DNA of 64,000 nucleotides from Colwellia sp. E2M01 (GTDB lineage Bacteria; Pseudomonadota; Gammaproteobacteria; Enterobacterales; Alteromonadaceae): positions 69,423-133,422 of the forward strand of contig NZ_JAHKPR010000041.1 of the NCBI RefSeq assembly GCF_018860585.1, in the 5' to 3' direction. The notes under the pieces were generated by a model. It saw nothing but the letters and a program-made list of their open reading frames with translations. It did not search any database and was not told where the DNA came from. Positions 18,713-27,903 of this stretch are shown here, in pieces. Numbering within the stretch: the first letter of the stretch is position 1; each line of letters begins with the position of its first letter. A program made the position numbers and the translations under genes.

Positions 18713-18736
18713 AGGGCGTATTAAATATACGCCTTA
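18713..18736 (+). terminator. Weak hairpin after the TSP3 protein gene
   Basis: Arms GGCGTAT (18715-18721) and ATACGCC (18727-18733) with a 5-base loop, but only TTATC follows, so termination strength is doubtful. Confidence 0.4.
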
Positions 18737-19045
18737 TCATCTTGCTCTGAAAACGCTTTTATAACCAAATTGCGTAAAACAACTGTAATCGTTTCGTTAG
18801 CTTAATAACTGATCATTTAAGTTAAAATTATCAGTTATTGGGCGCAGATCAGCGATAAATCATTTTTTTTGTTGAATCCTTGCCATATTCTTGGTCAAAT
18901 GACGCCCATAGTCATAAATAATTAATATTAGTTATCTAGCTGCATGTCTCATCAGACCCTTGATGCATTAACGTATGCCGCGCAAGATACCTTATACATA
19001 TAACCTAGACACATAACCTAGACAAAATAAGCAATAATCACCTAA
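18737..19045. other. Intergenic region upstream of oleA
   Basis: About 310 AT-rich bases with no ORF. It should contain the promoter of the ole cluster; no operator could be assigned. The short repeat CCTAGACA(C/A) occurs twice just before the oleA start (near 19003 and 19017). Confidence 0.4.
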
Positions 19046-20095
19046 ATGAAATATTCCCGCGTATTTATTAATAGCTTAGCGTATGAACTGGCACCTGAAG
19101 TGGTGACAAGTGCAGAGCTAGAATCTCGTTTAACTCCGTTATATCAAAAATTTCGTATTCCGATGGGACAATTAACTGCCTTAACAGGAATTGATGAACG
19201 CCGTTGGTGGCCAACTGAGCATATTCTTTCTGATGGCGCTATTGTTGCTGCAGAAAAAGCTATGCAAGAAACGGGGATTGATATAGCTGATATTGGCGCC
19301 GTTGTTTATACCGGTGTTTGTCGTGATCAACACGAGCCTGCAACGGCTTGTCGTATAGCGGCAAAACTTGGTGTATTAAAAGACACCGCCATTTACGATA
19401 TCAGCAATGCCTGTTTAGGCGTATTGTCAGGTATTTTAGATATTGCTAACCGTATTGAACTTGGTCAAATTAAAGCTGGTTTAGTTGTGTCATGTGAATC
19501 TGCACGTCACATTGTTGATGTAACCATTGAAGATATGCTTAGCGATCCTACTATGCAAAATTATGCGCAATCTTTAGCGACTTTAACGGGGGGCTCTGGT
19601 GCTGTTGCGGTATTACTCACCGATGGTAGTTTTGATTTAGACACTGATCGTAATCATCAACTATTGGGTGCAAGTCACTTGTCAGCACCTGAGCATAATA
19701 ATTTATGTCAGTGGGGTTTAAAAGAAGTCGGCCCACAGTTATTCCGTGAGTTTATGCGTACCGATGCCGTTAGTTTGCTCAAAGAAGGCGTCTCTTTAGC
19801 AAAAGATACTTGGGACCATTTCCTTGCACAACGTGAATGGGTTGAAGCACAAGTTGATAAAGTTATTTGTCATCAGGTGGGTGCGGCTAACCAAAAACAA
19901 GTATTAACGGCTTTAGCTATCCCGAAAGAAAAAGAATTTCCAACGTTTCAAAAGCTCGGCAATATGGGCACAGTGTCATTACCTGTTACCGCAGCAATGG
20001 CGCATGATCAAGGCTTTTTACAAAAAGGCGATAACGTGAGCTTTTTAGGTATAGGCAGTGGTTTAAACTGCATGATGTTGGGGCTTAAGTGGTAA
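19046..20095 (+). CDS. oleA: OleA, head-to-head acyl-CoA condensing thiolase
   Basis: A thiolase-superfamily enzyme that joins two fatty acyl-CoA molecules in a non-decarboxylative Claisen reaction to give a 2-alkyl-3-ketoacid, the first step of long-chain olefin synthesis. The 349 residues contain the catalytic triad C123 (SNACLG), H276 (CHQVGAAN) and N306 (GNMG). E97 (DQHEPATA) lies 26 residues before the cysteine, the same spacing as the glutamate important in characterised OleA. Unlike FabH, the gene is followed by oleB, oleC and oleD, which makes the assignment secure. Confidence 0.93.
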   Translation: MKYSRVFINSLAYELAPEVVTSAELESRLTPLYQKFRIPMGQLTALTGIDERRWWPTEHILSDGAIVAAEKAMQETGIDIADIGAVVYTGVCRDQHEPATACRIAAKLGVLKDTAIYDISNACLGVLSGILDIANRIELGQIKAGLVVSCESARHIVDVTIEDMLSDPTMQNYAQSLATLTGGSGAVAVLLTDGSFDLDTDRNHQLLGASHLSAPEHNNLCQWGLKEVGPQLFREFMRTDAVSLLKEGVSLAKDTWDHFLAQREWVEAQVDKVICHQVGAANQKQVLTALAIPKEKEFPTFQKLGNMGTVSLPVTAAMAHDQGFLQKGDNVSFLGIGSGLNCMMLGLKW

Positions 20096-20097
20096 TA

Positions 20098-21006
20098 ATG
20101 TCTGATATGTCTAATTTAAACGAACACTCGCCGTTCAAACCAAATTATATCAATCGTAATGGTCACCAATATCATTATGTAAATGAAGGACAGGGCTCAC
20201 CTGTCGTTATGGTGCATGGTAACCCAAGTTGGTCTTATTATTACCGCAATCTTGTAAGCCAATTAAGTGAAAACCATCAATGTATCGTTCCTGATCATAT
20301 TGGTTGTGGCTTATCAGATAAGCCAGATGATAATGGCTATGATTACACCTTAGCTAACCGAATCGATGATTTAGAAGCCTTACTTGAACATTTAGACGTA
20401 AAAGAAAATATCACCTTGGTTGTACATGACTGGGGCGGAATGATTGGGATGGGCTATGCTGCACGTTATCCTGAACGTATTAAACGTTTAGTTATATTAA
20501 ACACAGCGGCTTTTCATTTACCAAAAACTAAAAAATTACCGCCTGCGTTATGGTTAGGTCGTAATACTTTTATTGGCACTGTACTCGTACGTGGTTTCAA
20601 TGCTTTTTCAGGTATAGCGTCTTGTATTGGTGTTAAGCGTAAACCAATGCCAAAAGCAGTGCGTGAAGCTTACGTTGCGCCGTTTAATTCATGGAAAAAC
20701 CGTATTTCAACATTACGCTTTATTCAAGATATTCCGCTTAAAGAAGGTGACAGAAACTATCAATTAGTCTCAGATATTAGCGATAGTTTAGACAAGTTTA
20801 CTAATCTACCCATGCTTATTTGTTGGGGATTAAAAGACTTTGTTTTTGATAAACATTTCTTAAAAGTATGGCAAGAGCGTTTCCCACAAGCAAAAGTACA
20901 TGCATTTGATGATTGCGGACATTACATTTTAGAAGATGCGAGTGATGAAGTGGTACCGTTAATTAATGAGTTTATCACATCAACAGAAGCACAACTTACA
21001 GAATAG
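20098..21006 (+). CDS. oleB: OleB, beta-lactone decarboxylase (alpha/beta hydrolase)
   Basis: An alpha/beta-hydrolase of the haloalkane-dehalogenase-like group that converts the cis-beta-lactone into a cis-olefin and carbon dioxide. ATG at 20098 (MSDMSNLN), three bases after the oleA stop, is preferred to an upstream GTG that overlaps oleA. The product is about 302 residues. Visible are the oxyanion segment HGNPSWSYYYRNL, the nucleophile elbow VVHDWGGMIG (aspartate nucleophile) and the histidine in DDCGHYILED. It lies in the ole operon between oleA and oleC. Confidence 0.9.
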   Translation: MSDMSNLNEHSPFKPNYINRNGHQYHYVNEGQGSPVVMVHGNPSWSYYYRNLVSQLSENHQCIVPDHIGCGLSDKPDDNGYDYTLANRIDDLEALLEHLDVKENITLVVHDWGGMIGMGYAARYPERIKRLVILNTAAFHLPKTKKLPPALWLGRNTFIGTVLVRGFNAFSGIASCIGVKRKPMPKAVREAYVAPFNSWKNRISTLRFIQDIPLKEGDRNYQLVSDISDSLDKFTNLPMLICWGLKDFVFDKHFLKVWQERFPQAKVHAFDDCGHYILEDASDEVVPLINEFITSTEAQLTE

Positions 21007-21063
21007 TCCATAGCGACATAAGTTTAATTTCTTCAAATTGAAAAATTATCACAGGAATTGGCA

Positions 21064-22833
21064 ATGACAGAGACACTAAATACGTCAACTCAAACTAACT
21101 TATGTCGTCATCTCGCTTATGCTGCAATAGCAACACCTAAGGCGTTAGCTGTTGCGGTACAAAAAAGCCAACGTGGCACACTTACTTATCAAGAAATTGA
21201 TTTTGTTACCTTACACCAGCGCAGCGATGAAATTGCCTATGCGCTAAATAGTTACGGCATTAAATCAGGCATGAAAGCGGTGTTGATGGTAACGCCGAGT
21301 ATTGACTTCTTTGCTTTAACTTTTGCTTTATTTAAAGCCGGTATAATTCCCATTTTAGTTGACCCAGGCATGGGTATTAAAAACTTAAAACAGTGTTTTG
21401 CAGAGTCGAAACCTGACGCTTTTATCGGTATTCCTAAAGCGCATATTGCTAGGTTATTATTTTCTTGGGGTAAAGGTAGCGTTAAAAAATATTTAACCGT
21501 AGGTGGCAGTTCAGTATTTGCAAAGCTTGTAGCCAAGCTGATTGGCGGTGCTAGTTTAGCGAGCATACTCAAACGTTATCCGCTTAATGCAGGTGACAAA
21601 AAAACATCTTATCCTATGGTAAAACTTGCCGATGATGCAATGTCGGCAATACTCTTTACCAGTGGCAGCACAGGTACGCCAAAAGGGGTGGTATATAGTC
21701 ATAAAATGTTTGAAGCACAAATTACTGCATTAAAAGATGATTATGCAATTGAGCCGGGCGAACGTGATTTAGCGACTTTCCCGTTATTTTCATTATTTGG
21801 CCCTGCGTTAGGTATGGCTTCTATCGTGCCTGATATGGACGCAAGTAAGCCTATTAAAGCCAATCCAGATTTTATTTTTGCGGCCATCGAAAAATACCAA
21901 TGTACTAACTTATTTGCCAACCCCGCATTAATTGAAGTCTTAGGACAGGCAGGTATAAGTGACGACGAAGCTAAACAAAAAATTAAGTTAACCAGCCTTA
22001 AACGTGTTATCTCAGCGGGCGCTCCCGCAACACTGCCATCTATAGAAAGATTTACCTTATTGCTCAATGACAATGTGCCTGTGCTTACCTCGTATGGCGC
22101 GACAGAATCCTTACCGTTAACTAAAATTGCCAGTAATGAGTTACTAAAAACGACCCATATCACCGATAATGGCGGCGGTATTTGTGTTGGTAAACCGGTT
22201 AACGGCGTCGAGATAAAAATTATCAAAATAAGTGAAGAGGTGGTTGAGCAATGGCAAGATGAACTGGCGCTGCCAACTAATACTATTGGTGAAATTGTTG
22301 TCAAAGGTGATATGGTTAGTCAGCAATATTATCAACGTGACACAGCTACCGCGAAGGCAAAAATTAAAGACTCTACTTTACTGTCTGAATCAACTAATGC
22401 AGTGCGTCATCGCATGGGCGATTTAGGCTATTTAGATGATAATGGCCTGTTGTGGATGTGTGGCCGTAAAGCGCATCGCGTTGAAACACCAAAACAGCTT
22501 TTTTATTCTATTCCTTGTGAGCGTATATTTAATACCCATAACCTTGTTAAACGCTCGGCATTAGTTAGCGTGAAGCTATTAAATGTTATAACACCTGTAA
22601 TATGTATAGAACTTACCGATGAAGCTAAAAAACAACAAAAAGAAAAAGACAGTACATTTGATGAATCGAGTTTATTCTCCGCATTAAGATCTATTGCTTT
22701 TTCACATCAACAAACATCAGCTATTTCACACTTTTTAATTCACGATGATTTTCCTGTGGATATTCGTCACAACGCAAAAATATTTCGTGAAAAGCTAGCT
22801 GTGTGGGCAGAAGAAGAGTTAAACCATGACTGA
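21064..22833 (+). CDS. oleC: OleC, beta-lactone synthetase (AMP-dependent synthetase family)
   Basis: Adenylates the 2-alkyl-3-hydroxyacid and closes it to a beta-lactone. ATG at 21064 with ACAGGA upstream is preferred to a TTG two codons earlier. The protein is about 589 residues. The ATP-binding P-loop [11 protein letters not shown] is at about 196-206, and the adenylation motifs TSYGATES and [19 protein letters not shown] follow. The stop overlaps the start of oleD by 8 bases, showing tight coupling. Confidence 0.9.
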   Translation: MTETLNTSTQTNLCRHLAYAAIATPKALAVAVQKSQRGTLTYQEIDFVTLHQRSDEIAYALNSYGIKSGMKAVLMVTPSIDFFALTFALFKAGIIPILVDPGMGIKNLKQCFAESKPDAFIGIPKAHIARLLFSWGKGSVKKYLTVGGSSVFAKLVAKLIGGASLASILKRYPLNAGDKKTSYPMVKLADDAMSAILFTSGSTGTPKGVVYSHKMFEAQITALKDDYAIEPGERDLATFPLFSLFGPALGMASIVPDMDASKPIKANPDFIFAAIEKYQCTNLFANPALIEVLGQAGISDDEAKQKIKLTSLKRVISAGAPATLPSIERFTLLLNDNVPVLTSYGATESLPLTKIASNELLKTTHITDNGGGICVGKPVNGVEIKIIKISEEVVEQWQDELALPTNTIGEIVVKGDMVSQQYYQRDTATAKAKIKDSTLLSESTNAVRHRMGDLGYLDDNGLLWMCGRKAHRVETPKQLFYSIPCERIFNTHNLVKRSALVSVKLLNVITPVICIELTDEAKKQQKEKDSTFDESSLFSALRSIAFSHQQTSAISHFLIHDDFPVDIRHNAKIFREKLAVWAEEELNHD

Positions 22834-23983
22834 TGAACAGAGTATGACTGATGAACAGAGTATGAGTGTTGATAACATAGTTGCAGCTTTTAATAACAAG
22901 CTTGAACAACCTTTAGCTGAACTTGCCAAGCAAACAAAACATGTATTTGTTACCGGGGCGGGCGGTTTTTTAGGAAAATCATTGTGTAAATTATTACGTA
23001 AAGCGAACATTAACGTGACTGGCTTTGCCCGCGGCAGTTATCCAGAGCTTACCGACATTGGCGTAACTATGGTGCAAGGCGATATTACTGACCTTGCACA
23101 GCTTAAAAAGGCCATGACATCGTGCGATATTGTTTTCCATGTTGCCGCTAAAGCAGGTGTTTGGGGTAGTAAAGAAGACTATTACTTACCCAATGTACAA
23201 GGCGCTAAAAATGTTATTCAAGCCTGTACAGAGTTAGGTATTGAACGCTTAGTTTATACCAGTACACCCAGTGTAACCTTTGCTGGCGTTGATGAGGCCG
23301 GTATTGATGAGTCACAACCTTACGCGAATAACTTTTTAAATTATTATGGTGAATCCAAAGCAGTCGCAGAGCAATTAATATTAAATGCAGCACAGCAAAG
23401 TGATAGCGCTAATACTAATACCCTCCAGAGCTCGAATCAAACCACAAACACATTGAAAACCGTTGCGTTACGTCCACATTTAATTTGGGGGCCAAGCGAT
23501 CCGCATTTAGTACCGCGTGTATTAGAGCGAGCGAGAGCAGGTAAGTTAAAACTGGTTGGTAAAGAAGATAAATTAGTTGATACTATTTTCGTTGATAACG
23601 CCGCGTATGCACATATTTTAGCGGTAATTGAATTAACTAAAATAGATTCTAAGTGTAACGGTAAAGCTTATTTCATCAGTAACGATGAGCCAATTACTAT
23701 GGCGGCAATGCTTAATAACATTCTTGCTTGCGATAACTTACCCAAAGTTACTAAACGCGTTCCAAGCGCTGTTGCTTATGCGGCAGGTACAGTACTTGAA
23801 TATATTTATAAGTTATTGAATAAAAAGCAAGAGCCGATCATGACACGCTTTGTTGCAAGACAACTGTCAACTTGTCATTATTTTGATATTAGCGCAGCTA
23901 AAAATGATTTAGGTTATTCACCACTCATTTCAATTGATGATGGCATGAAATTATTAAAAAGTTCCTTGAGCTCTGGTTTCTAA
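22826..23983 (+). CDS. oleD: OleD, NADPH-dependent 2-alkyl-3-ketoacid reductase
   Basis: An extended short-chain dehydrogenase (3-beta-hydroxysteroid dehydrogenase type) that reduces the OleA product. From the ATG at 22826 the cofactor motif TGAGGFLG is at 43-50 and the active-site pair is Y174/K178 (YYGESK). The beginning is a tandem 18-bp duplication (MTDEQS twice), giving three in-frame ATGs at 22826, 22844 and 22862; the real start is uncertain. A Ser/Thr/Asn/Gln-rich insert (about 186-208) interrupts the core. It overlaps oleC by 8 bases. Confidence 0.9.
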   Translation: MTDEQSMTDEQSMSVDNIVAAFNNKLEQPLAELAKQTKHVFVTGAGGFLGKSLCKLLRKANINVTGFARGSYPELTDIGVTMVQGDITDLAQLKKAMTSCDIVFHVAAKAGVWGSKEDYYLPNVQGAKNVIQACTELGIERLVYTSTPSVTFAGVDEAGIDESQPYANNFLNYYGESKAVAEQLILNAAQQSDSANTNTLQSSNQTTNTLKTVALRPHLIWGPSDPHLVPRVLERARAGKLKLVGKEDKLVDTIFVDNAAYAHILAVIELTKIDSKCNGKAYFISNDEPITMAAMLNNILACDNLPKVTKRVPSAVAYAAGTVLEYIYKLLNKKQEPIMTRFVARQLSTCHYFDISAAKNDLGYSPLISIDDGMKLLKSSLSSGF

Positions 23984-24048
23984 TCTTAAATCTAAATTCT
24001 TGAACCTAAATTCTTAACCTAAACGACACTAAAAATTAAAGAGCTAAC

Positions 24049-24453
24049 ATGAGTAACGTTTATCATCACCCAGTACAAATTTATTACGAAGATACCGATC
24101 ATTCTGGTGTGGTGTATCACCCTAATTTTCTAAAGTATTTTGAACGTGCCCGTGAACATGTGATAGACAGTGATAGATTAGCGACTTTATGGCAAGAAAA
24201 AGGCTTAGGTTTTGCTGTTTATAAAGCTAACTTAACCTTTCAAGACGGTGTTGAGTTTGCTGAAGTTTGTGATGTACGGACGACATATCAGTTTGATGGT
24301 AAATATAAAACCTTATGGCGACAAGAGCTATGGCGACCAAATGCAACTAGAGCCGCCGTTATTGGTGATATCGAAATGGTGTGTTTAGATAAAAACAAAC
24401 AACTACAGCCAATTCCAGAAGAAATATTAACACCGCTAAAAGCTGGCGAATAA
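24049..24453 (+). CDS. acyl-CoA thioesterase, hotdog fold (YbgC / 4-hydroxybenzoyl-CoA thioesterase type)
   Basis: A 134-residue single-domain hotdog enzyme that hydrolyses acyl-CoA thioesters. The N-terminal signature IYYEDTDHSGVVYHPNFLKY contains the catalytic aspartate D17, and FERAREH follows as usual. It starts 65 bases after oleD on the same strand, so it may be cotranscribed with the ole genes. It could adjust the acyl-CoA pool or release stalled OleA products. That link is inferred from position only. Confidence 0.8.
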   Translation: MSNVYHHPVQIYYEDTDHSGVVYHPNFLKYFERAREHVIDSDRLATLWQEKGLGFAVYKANLTFQDGVEFAEVCDVRTTYQFDGKYKTLWRQELWRPNATRAAVIGDIEMVCLDKNKQLQPIPEEILTPLKAGE

Positions 24454-24532
24454 AATTAACCCTGCAATCAATAAATCATTATAATAACTTAATATGCATT
24501 AATATTTTAATCAAAAATACACAAGGTAGCTC

Positions 24533-25090
24533 ATGAGTAAAAATACTAACGTCAACACCAAAATTTATAAGCATGTACATTCTTTAGCAAAAGACTTAAT
24601 GCAAGCGGTGATGAGAAAGAATCAGGCTAAGTTTGATGAATACTATGCTGAATTACAGCAAATTTGTGACGATAATGAAGATACTGATAAAGATCATCCT
24701 GTACAGTGGGAAACCCTAGCCGATTTTACTGATGATTTAGAATTAGCGATTACCATTTACGAAAAGGCCTTTGTTAAAGCACAGGCTATCAACTCAAAAG
24801 ACTTTTTATCTTCTATTAGTTTTGCTATTGCCTCGTTACAGGTTGAATTAGGTGATAAGCCAAGTGCAATAGCTCATTTAGAACAAGCGATGATTAACAG
24901 CAATAAAATCGCCGATAAAGATTTAAAAGCTGAAATTCAAGAATTATTAGCAGAGTTAAAAGGCGTTGCAGTTGAAGACTTAACATTAGCCTCTATAACT
25001 GAAGCGACTTTAGAGACTGAAGCTGCGGAAGAAATTGAAGAAGTGAAGGAAGTTAAAAAACTAAAAGCATGGAAAGATATACAGTCTTAA
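24533..25090 (+). CDS. TPR-like cytoplasmic protein of unknown function
   Basis: A 185-residue acidic helical protein without signal peptide. Two helix-turn-helix units look like tetratricopeptide repeats: LELAITIYEKAFVKAQ (about 81-96) and KPSAIAHLEQAMINSN (about 122-137). The C-terminal 40 residues are Glu-rich and probably disordered (EAAEEIEEVKEVKK). An AAGGTAGCTC stretch precedes the ATG. It lies 79 bases after the thioesterase, and partners are unknown. Confidence 0.6.
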   Translation: MSKNTNVNTKIYKHVHSLAKDLMQAVMRKNQAKFDEYYAELQQICDDNEDTDKDHPVQWETLADFTDDLELAITIYEKAFVKAQAINSKDFLSSISFAIASLQVELGDKPSAIAHLEQAMINSNKIADKDLKAEIQELLAELKGVAVEDLTLASITEATLETEAAEEIEEVKEVKKLKAWKDIQS

Positions 25091-25204
25091 TGAGCCTGAA
25101 AAATTAAGAGCCCATAACAAAGCTTTAAAATGCGTTCATAGGGTTTTCTATAGGTGTTCGTGTGACCGTACATGCTCTACGCAAGATAGAGCTTGTACTA
25201 GTAT

Positions 25205-25399
25205 TTAACTATTTTGCTCACGACGAGCTATTTCTTTTTTACAACGAATAGATATCGCTATTTGCTCATCTTCAGATTTTCTCATCCAATCACTAATTTC
25301 AGCAGCAGAGCGATAACAGCCTAAACAGTTATCATCTTCATCCAGTTTACATTGACTGATACAAGGGCTGATTACTGTGGTGGTACTTCCTATAAACAT
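25205..25399 (-). CDS. DUF1289 cysteine-rich small protein
   Basis: A 64-residue protein whose core SPCISQCKLDEDDNCLGCYR has the four-cysteine pattern of DUF1289, followed by the usual ISDWMRKSEDEQ helix. The family is widespread in proteobacteria and its function is unknown; the cysteines probably bind a metal. Confidence 0.75.
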   Translation of the reverse strand: MFIGSTTTVISPCISQCKLDEDDNCLGCYRSAAEISDWMRKSEDEQIAISIRCKKEIARREQNS

Positions 25400-25648
25400 T
25401 ATCTTTATACTCTAATTATTGAACAAAACCCGTAGCGACTTTCGTGTATTATTAAAATTAATTGATCACGCGAGTATACACTTAATATGTATGATACCGA
25501 GTGAAATACAAACTCAATTTTTTGGGAAGCGTATTATACGTGTTTTTGCTGTGAATAAAAAGGTAAGACCGATTATCGAAATAGGGTTGTTTAGTCATTC
25601 ACTTCAATGATAAGAACTTCAATCAATAAAGATTTAACTAATAAAAAA

Positions 25649-26002
25649 TTACTCATTAAGAATAGTATTAAAGCCACCATAAATTAATCGTTTGCCATCA
25701 AAGGGCATTGGGTTATTTTCCGGAGCCATTTTTGGATCGTCCATCATTTTTTGCCAACCAAGATCACGCACTTCTTTTGAAGGCCAAGTAACCCAAGAAA
25801 AAACAATCGATTCACCAACTTGCTTTTTGACGGCTAATGGAAATGAAGTGATTTCTCCTTCAGGTACATCATCTTCCCATGTTTCTACAATATTGATTGC
25901 GCCGTATTCTTTAAATATCTGAGCCGAAATTTTCGCATGCTCAAGGTACTTGGCTTTATTATCTGTTGGTACTGCGGCAACAAATCCATCGATATATGAC
26001 AT
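25649..26002 (-). CDS. DUF1428 (YbaA-like) protein
   Basis: A 117-residue soluble protein of the DUF1428 family, related to dimeric ferredoxin-like alpha/beta barrels. The beginning YIDGFVAAVPTDNKAKY and the segments VETWEDDVPEGEITSF and PFDGKRLIYGGF are diagnostic. Function is not established. An AAGGAAATTACTG site precedes the ATG. A 10-copy 9-bp repeat lies immediately upstream. Confidence 0.8.
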   Translation of the reverse strand: MSYIDGFVAAVPTDNKAKYLEHAKISAQIFKEYGAINIVETWEDDVPEGEITSFPLAVKKQVGESIVFSWVTWPSKEVRDLGWQKMMDDPKMAPENNPMPFDGKRLIYGGFNTILNE

Positions 26003-26017
26003 CAGTAATTTCCTTAT

Positions 26018-26107
26018 TTATTAAAGTTATTAAAGTTATTAAAGTTATTAAAGTTATTAAAGTTATTAAAGTTATTAAAGTTATTAAAGTTATTAAAGTT
26101 ATTAAAG
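26018..26107. repeat. Ten exact tandem copies of a 9-bp unit
   Basis: TTATTAAAG (CTTTAATAA on the minus strand) is repeated ten times without error between two minus-strand genes, ending 15 bases upstream of the DUF1428 start. The error-free copies suggest a recent or actively slipping microsatellite. Confidence 0.95.
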
Positions 26108-26109
26108 TA

Positions 26110-26433
26110 TTAATTAAGAAAGTAACCCTCCATCATATCAAGCATTTTTGAGGCGTTGATCTCTGAAAGTAAATGCTCTGAAGATGATTGTATTTCACCC
26201 GCTTTATCACCTAAGGCGATATTGACAAACTCAGGTTTACTGTCGTGAATAACCAAGACAATTTTTTTATCAAGTGTGACACAGTCAATCGTTATTGCAT
26301 CGGCTTGCATGCCTTGCTTACGTAGTGCTTCATCCATAATACCCATTAATGTATCAATGTTTTTATTTCGTTCATAAAACATATCATTGGCATTTGCTAC
26401 CGTTTCAGAAATTACTTTTAACGTTTTTTTCAT
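26110..26433 (-). CDS. conserved-looking hypothetical protein
   Basis: Unrecognised. The frame extends to a GTG at 26457, but ATG at 26433 (MKKTLKVI) is preferred because the upstream candidate has no ribosome site. The 107-residue product is soluble and mixed alpha/beta, with an N-terminal helix and a central DAITIDCVTLDKKIVLVIHDSKPEFVNIALGDK segment. The stop falls 2 bases from the 9-bp repeat array. Confidence 0.5.
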   Translation of the reverse strand: MKKTLKVISETVANANDMFYERNKNIDTLMGIMDEALRKQGMQADAITIDCVTLDKKIVLVIHDSKPEFVNIALGDKAGEIQSSSEHLLSEINASKMLDMMEGYFLN

Positions 26434-26526
26434 TTTAGAGAGTACTCGTTGATTCACTTAAATAGCTTTTAATACTTTACACCAGCTACAATTAACAAGC
26501 TAGATTGACAATAGCTTGTTATTTTC

Positions 26527-26994
26527 TTAACTACATAAATTTGTTGCAACAGCTTGTGTTAATACTTGTAAATCTTGCGGCGTTAACTCAACTTCTAAAC
26601 CTCTTTTTCCTGCGCTAACAAATATTGTAGTAAAGTTCATTGCGCTAGTGTCTATAAAGGTAGGTAACCGCTTTTTTTGGCCAAGCGGACTAACACCGCC
26701 TAATACATACCCAGTGGAACGTTCTACGTCAGATTTTGGCGCCATAATTGCTTTTTTGCCATTAAACGCTTTAGCAACTAGCTTCATGCTTAACATTGAT
26801 GAAACAGGTATAACAGCGACCGCGAGAGACTTATTATCAATGCTGACAACTAATGTTTTAAAAACTCTATCAGGTGAAATACCAAGTTTTTGTGCGGCTT
26901 CATCGCCGTATGCTTCATTACTTGAGTCATGACTATATTCATGAACAACATAACTTATTTTATGTTTTATGGCTGAATTTATTGCGGGGGTCAT
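26527..26994 (-). CDS. ybaK: Cys-tRNA(Pro) deacylase, YbaK family
   Basis: A 155-residue trans-editing protein that hydrolyses cysteine mis-attached to tRNA-Pro. Family segments include VHEYSHD, GISPDRVFKTLVV, the lysine-bearing AKAFNGKKAIMAP and GYVLGGVSPLGQKKRLPTFID. Length is normal. It stands alone on the minus strand, divergent from the phosphatase gene. Confidence 0.9.
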   Translation of the reverse strand: MTPAINSAIKHKISYVVHEYSHDSSNEAYGDEAAQKLGISPDRVFKTLVVSIDNKSLAVAVIPVSSMLSMKLVAKAFNGKKAIMAPKSDVERSTGYVLGGVSPLGQKKRLPTFIDTSAMNFTTIFVSAGKRGLEVELTPQDLQVLTQAVATNLCS

Positions 26995-27261
26995 ATTAAT
27001 TTCATTTTAATTAGCTCTACATAACATAAAATTTAGGTCGCTTATTAAGTCTAGGCTCGTTAATAATGCGTTTTGTATTAACAAAATAAAAGCTAAATAA
27101 CAGTTAAATTTTAGCAGCTTAAGTAATTTTAAGAATATTCTACTTTATTTGTGTAAGAAAAAACGACACAATCCATTAACAAAAAATAAATAGCTTATAA
27201 CGAAAACACAAGTAGTAAACTTACAGAGTGTTAAAATTAACAATTGAAAACGGTGAAAGCA

Positions 27262-27741
27262 ATGTCTAATAATGTGAATATTCAAGGTACTAAGTCGATT
27301 CTTTTTGTCTGCATGGGCAATATTTGTCGTTCCCCGACCGCCGAAGCTGTTTTTAGACATAAAATGCAAGCAAAAGGCTTAACGCTCGATATTGATTCTG
27401 CGGGCACTTTGGGGGCTCACACTAAAGAAAAGCCAGATCATCGAGCTCAAAAAGCAGGACAGGCTCGCGGATACTCATTTGATGGTATTAAAGCACGTAA
27501 AGTAACAGTGCAAGATTTTGAAGATTATGACCTTATTCTGGCTATGGATTACGATAACGTTGAAGAGCTTAAAAAGGTAGCGCCGTTAGGACTTGAAAAT
27601 AAAATTCATTTAATGTTAGATTTTGCCGAAGGTTATGAAGAAGACCAAGTGCCAGATCCATATTACGGTGGTGCTAGAGGCTTTGATTATGTGCTAGACC
27701 TTGTTGAAGCTGCAAGTGATGGCTTATTAAAGAAAATATAA
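27262..27741 (+). CDS. low-molecular-weight protein-tyrosine phosphatase
   Basis: The active-site loop C-M-G-N-I-C-R-S (C17 to R23 from this start) is the CX5R phosphate loop, and VPDPYYGG holds the general-acid aspartate. ATG at 27262 (MSNNVNIQ) is preferred over a TTG six codons upstream because GGTGAAAG precedes it. The 159-residue size is standard. Relatives act on tyrosine-phosphorylated proteins, including polysaccharide kinases, but no kinase lies nearby. Confidence 0.88.
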   Translation: MSNNVNIQGTKSILFVCMGNICRSPTAEAVFRHKMQAKGLTLDIDSAGTLGAHTKEKPDHRAQKAGQARGYSFDGIKARKVTVQDFEDYDLILAMDYDNVEELKKVAPLGLENKIHLMLDFAEGYEEDQVPDPYYGGARGFDYVLDLVEAASDGLLKKI

Positions 27742-27774
27742 CTTAACTATTTATCGTCTCCCAGATTACCAATG

Positions 27775-27802
27775 AGCCTTAGCTAAAAGCTAGGGCTTTT
27801 TT
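27775..27802 (+). terminator. Terminator after the phosphatase gene
   Basis: A 10-bp stem (AGCCTTAGCT / AGCTAGGGCT, one G-U pair) with a 3-base loop and T-run, 33 bases after the stop. Confidence 0.8.
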
Positions 27803-27903
27803 ATGGGTGTTTATTAAGTTTATCGATGATTATTGAATTAAAATTCATTTCTTCCATGGTATACTTGCAGCATTGTCCTGTTTTAATAAAAAATTAAATA
27901 GTT

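Noticed and set aside
25419-25610. 63-codon open frame on the plus strand between the DUF1289 and DUF1428 genes
   Set aside because: It starts at TTG without a ribosome site, and the translated sequence has no recognisable features. It is more likely the intergenic region.
26018-26107. Possible CRISPR array
   Set aside because: The units are 9 bp, contiguous and without spacers, so this is a simple tandem repeat.
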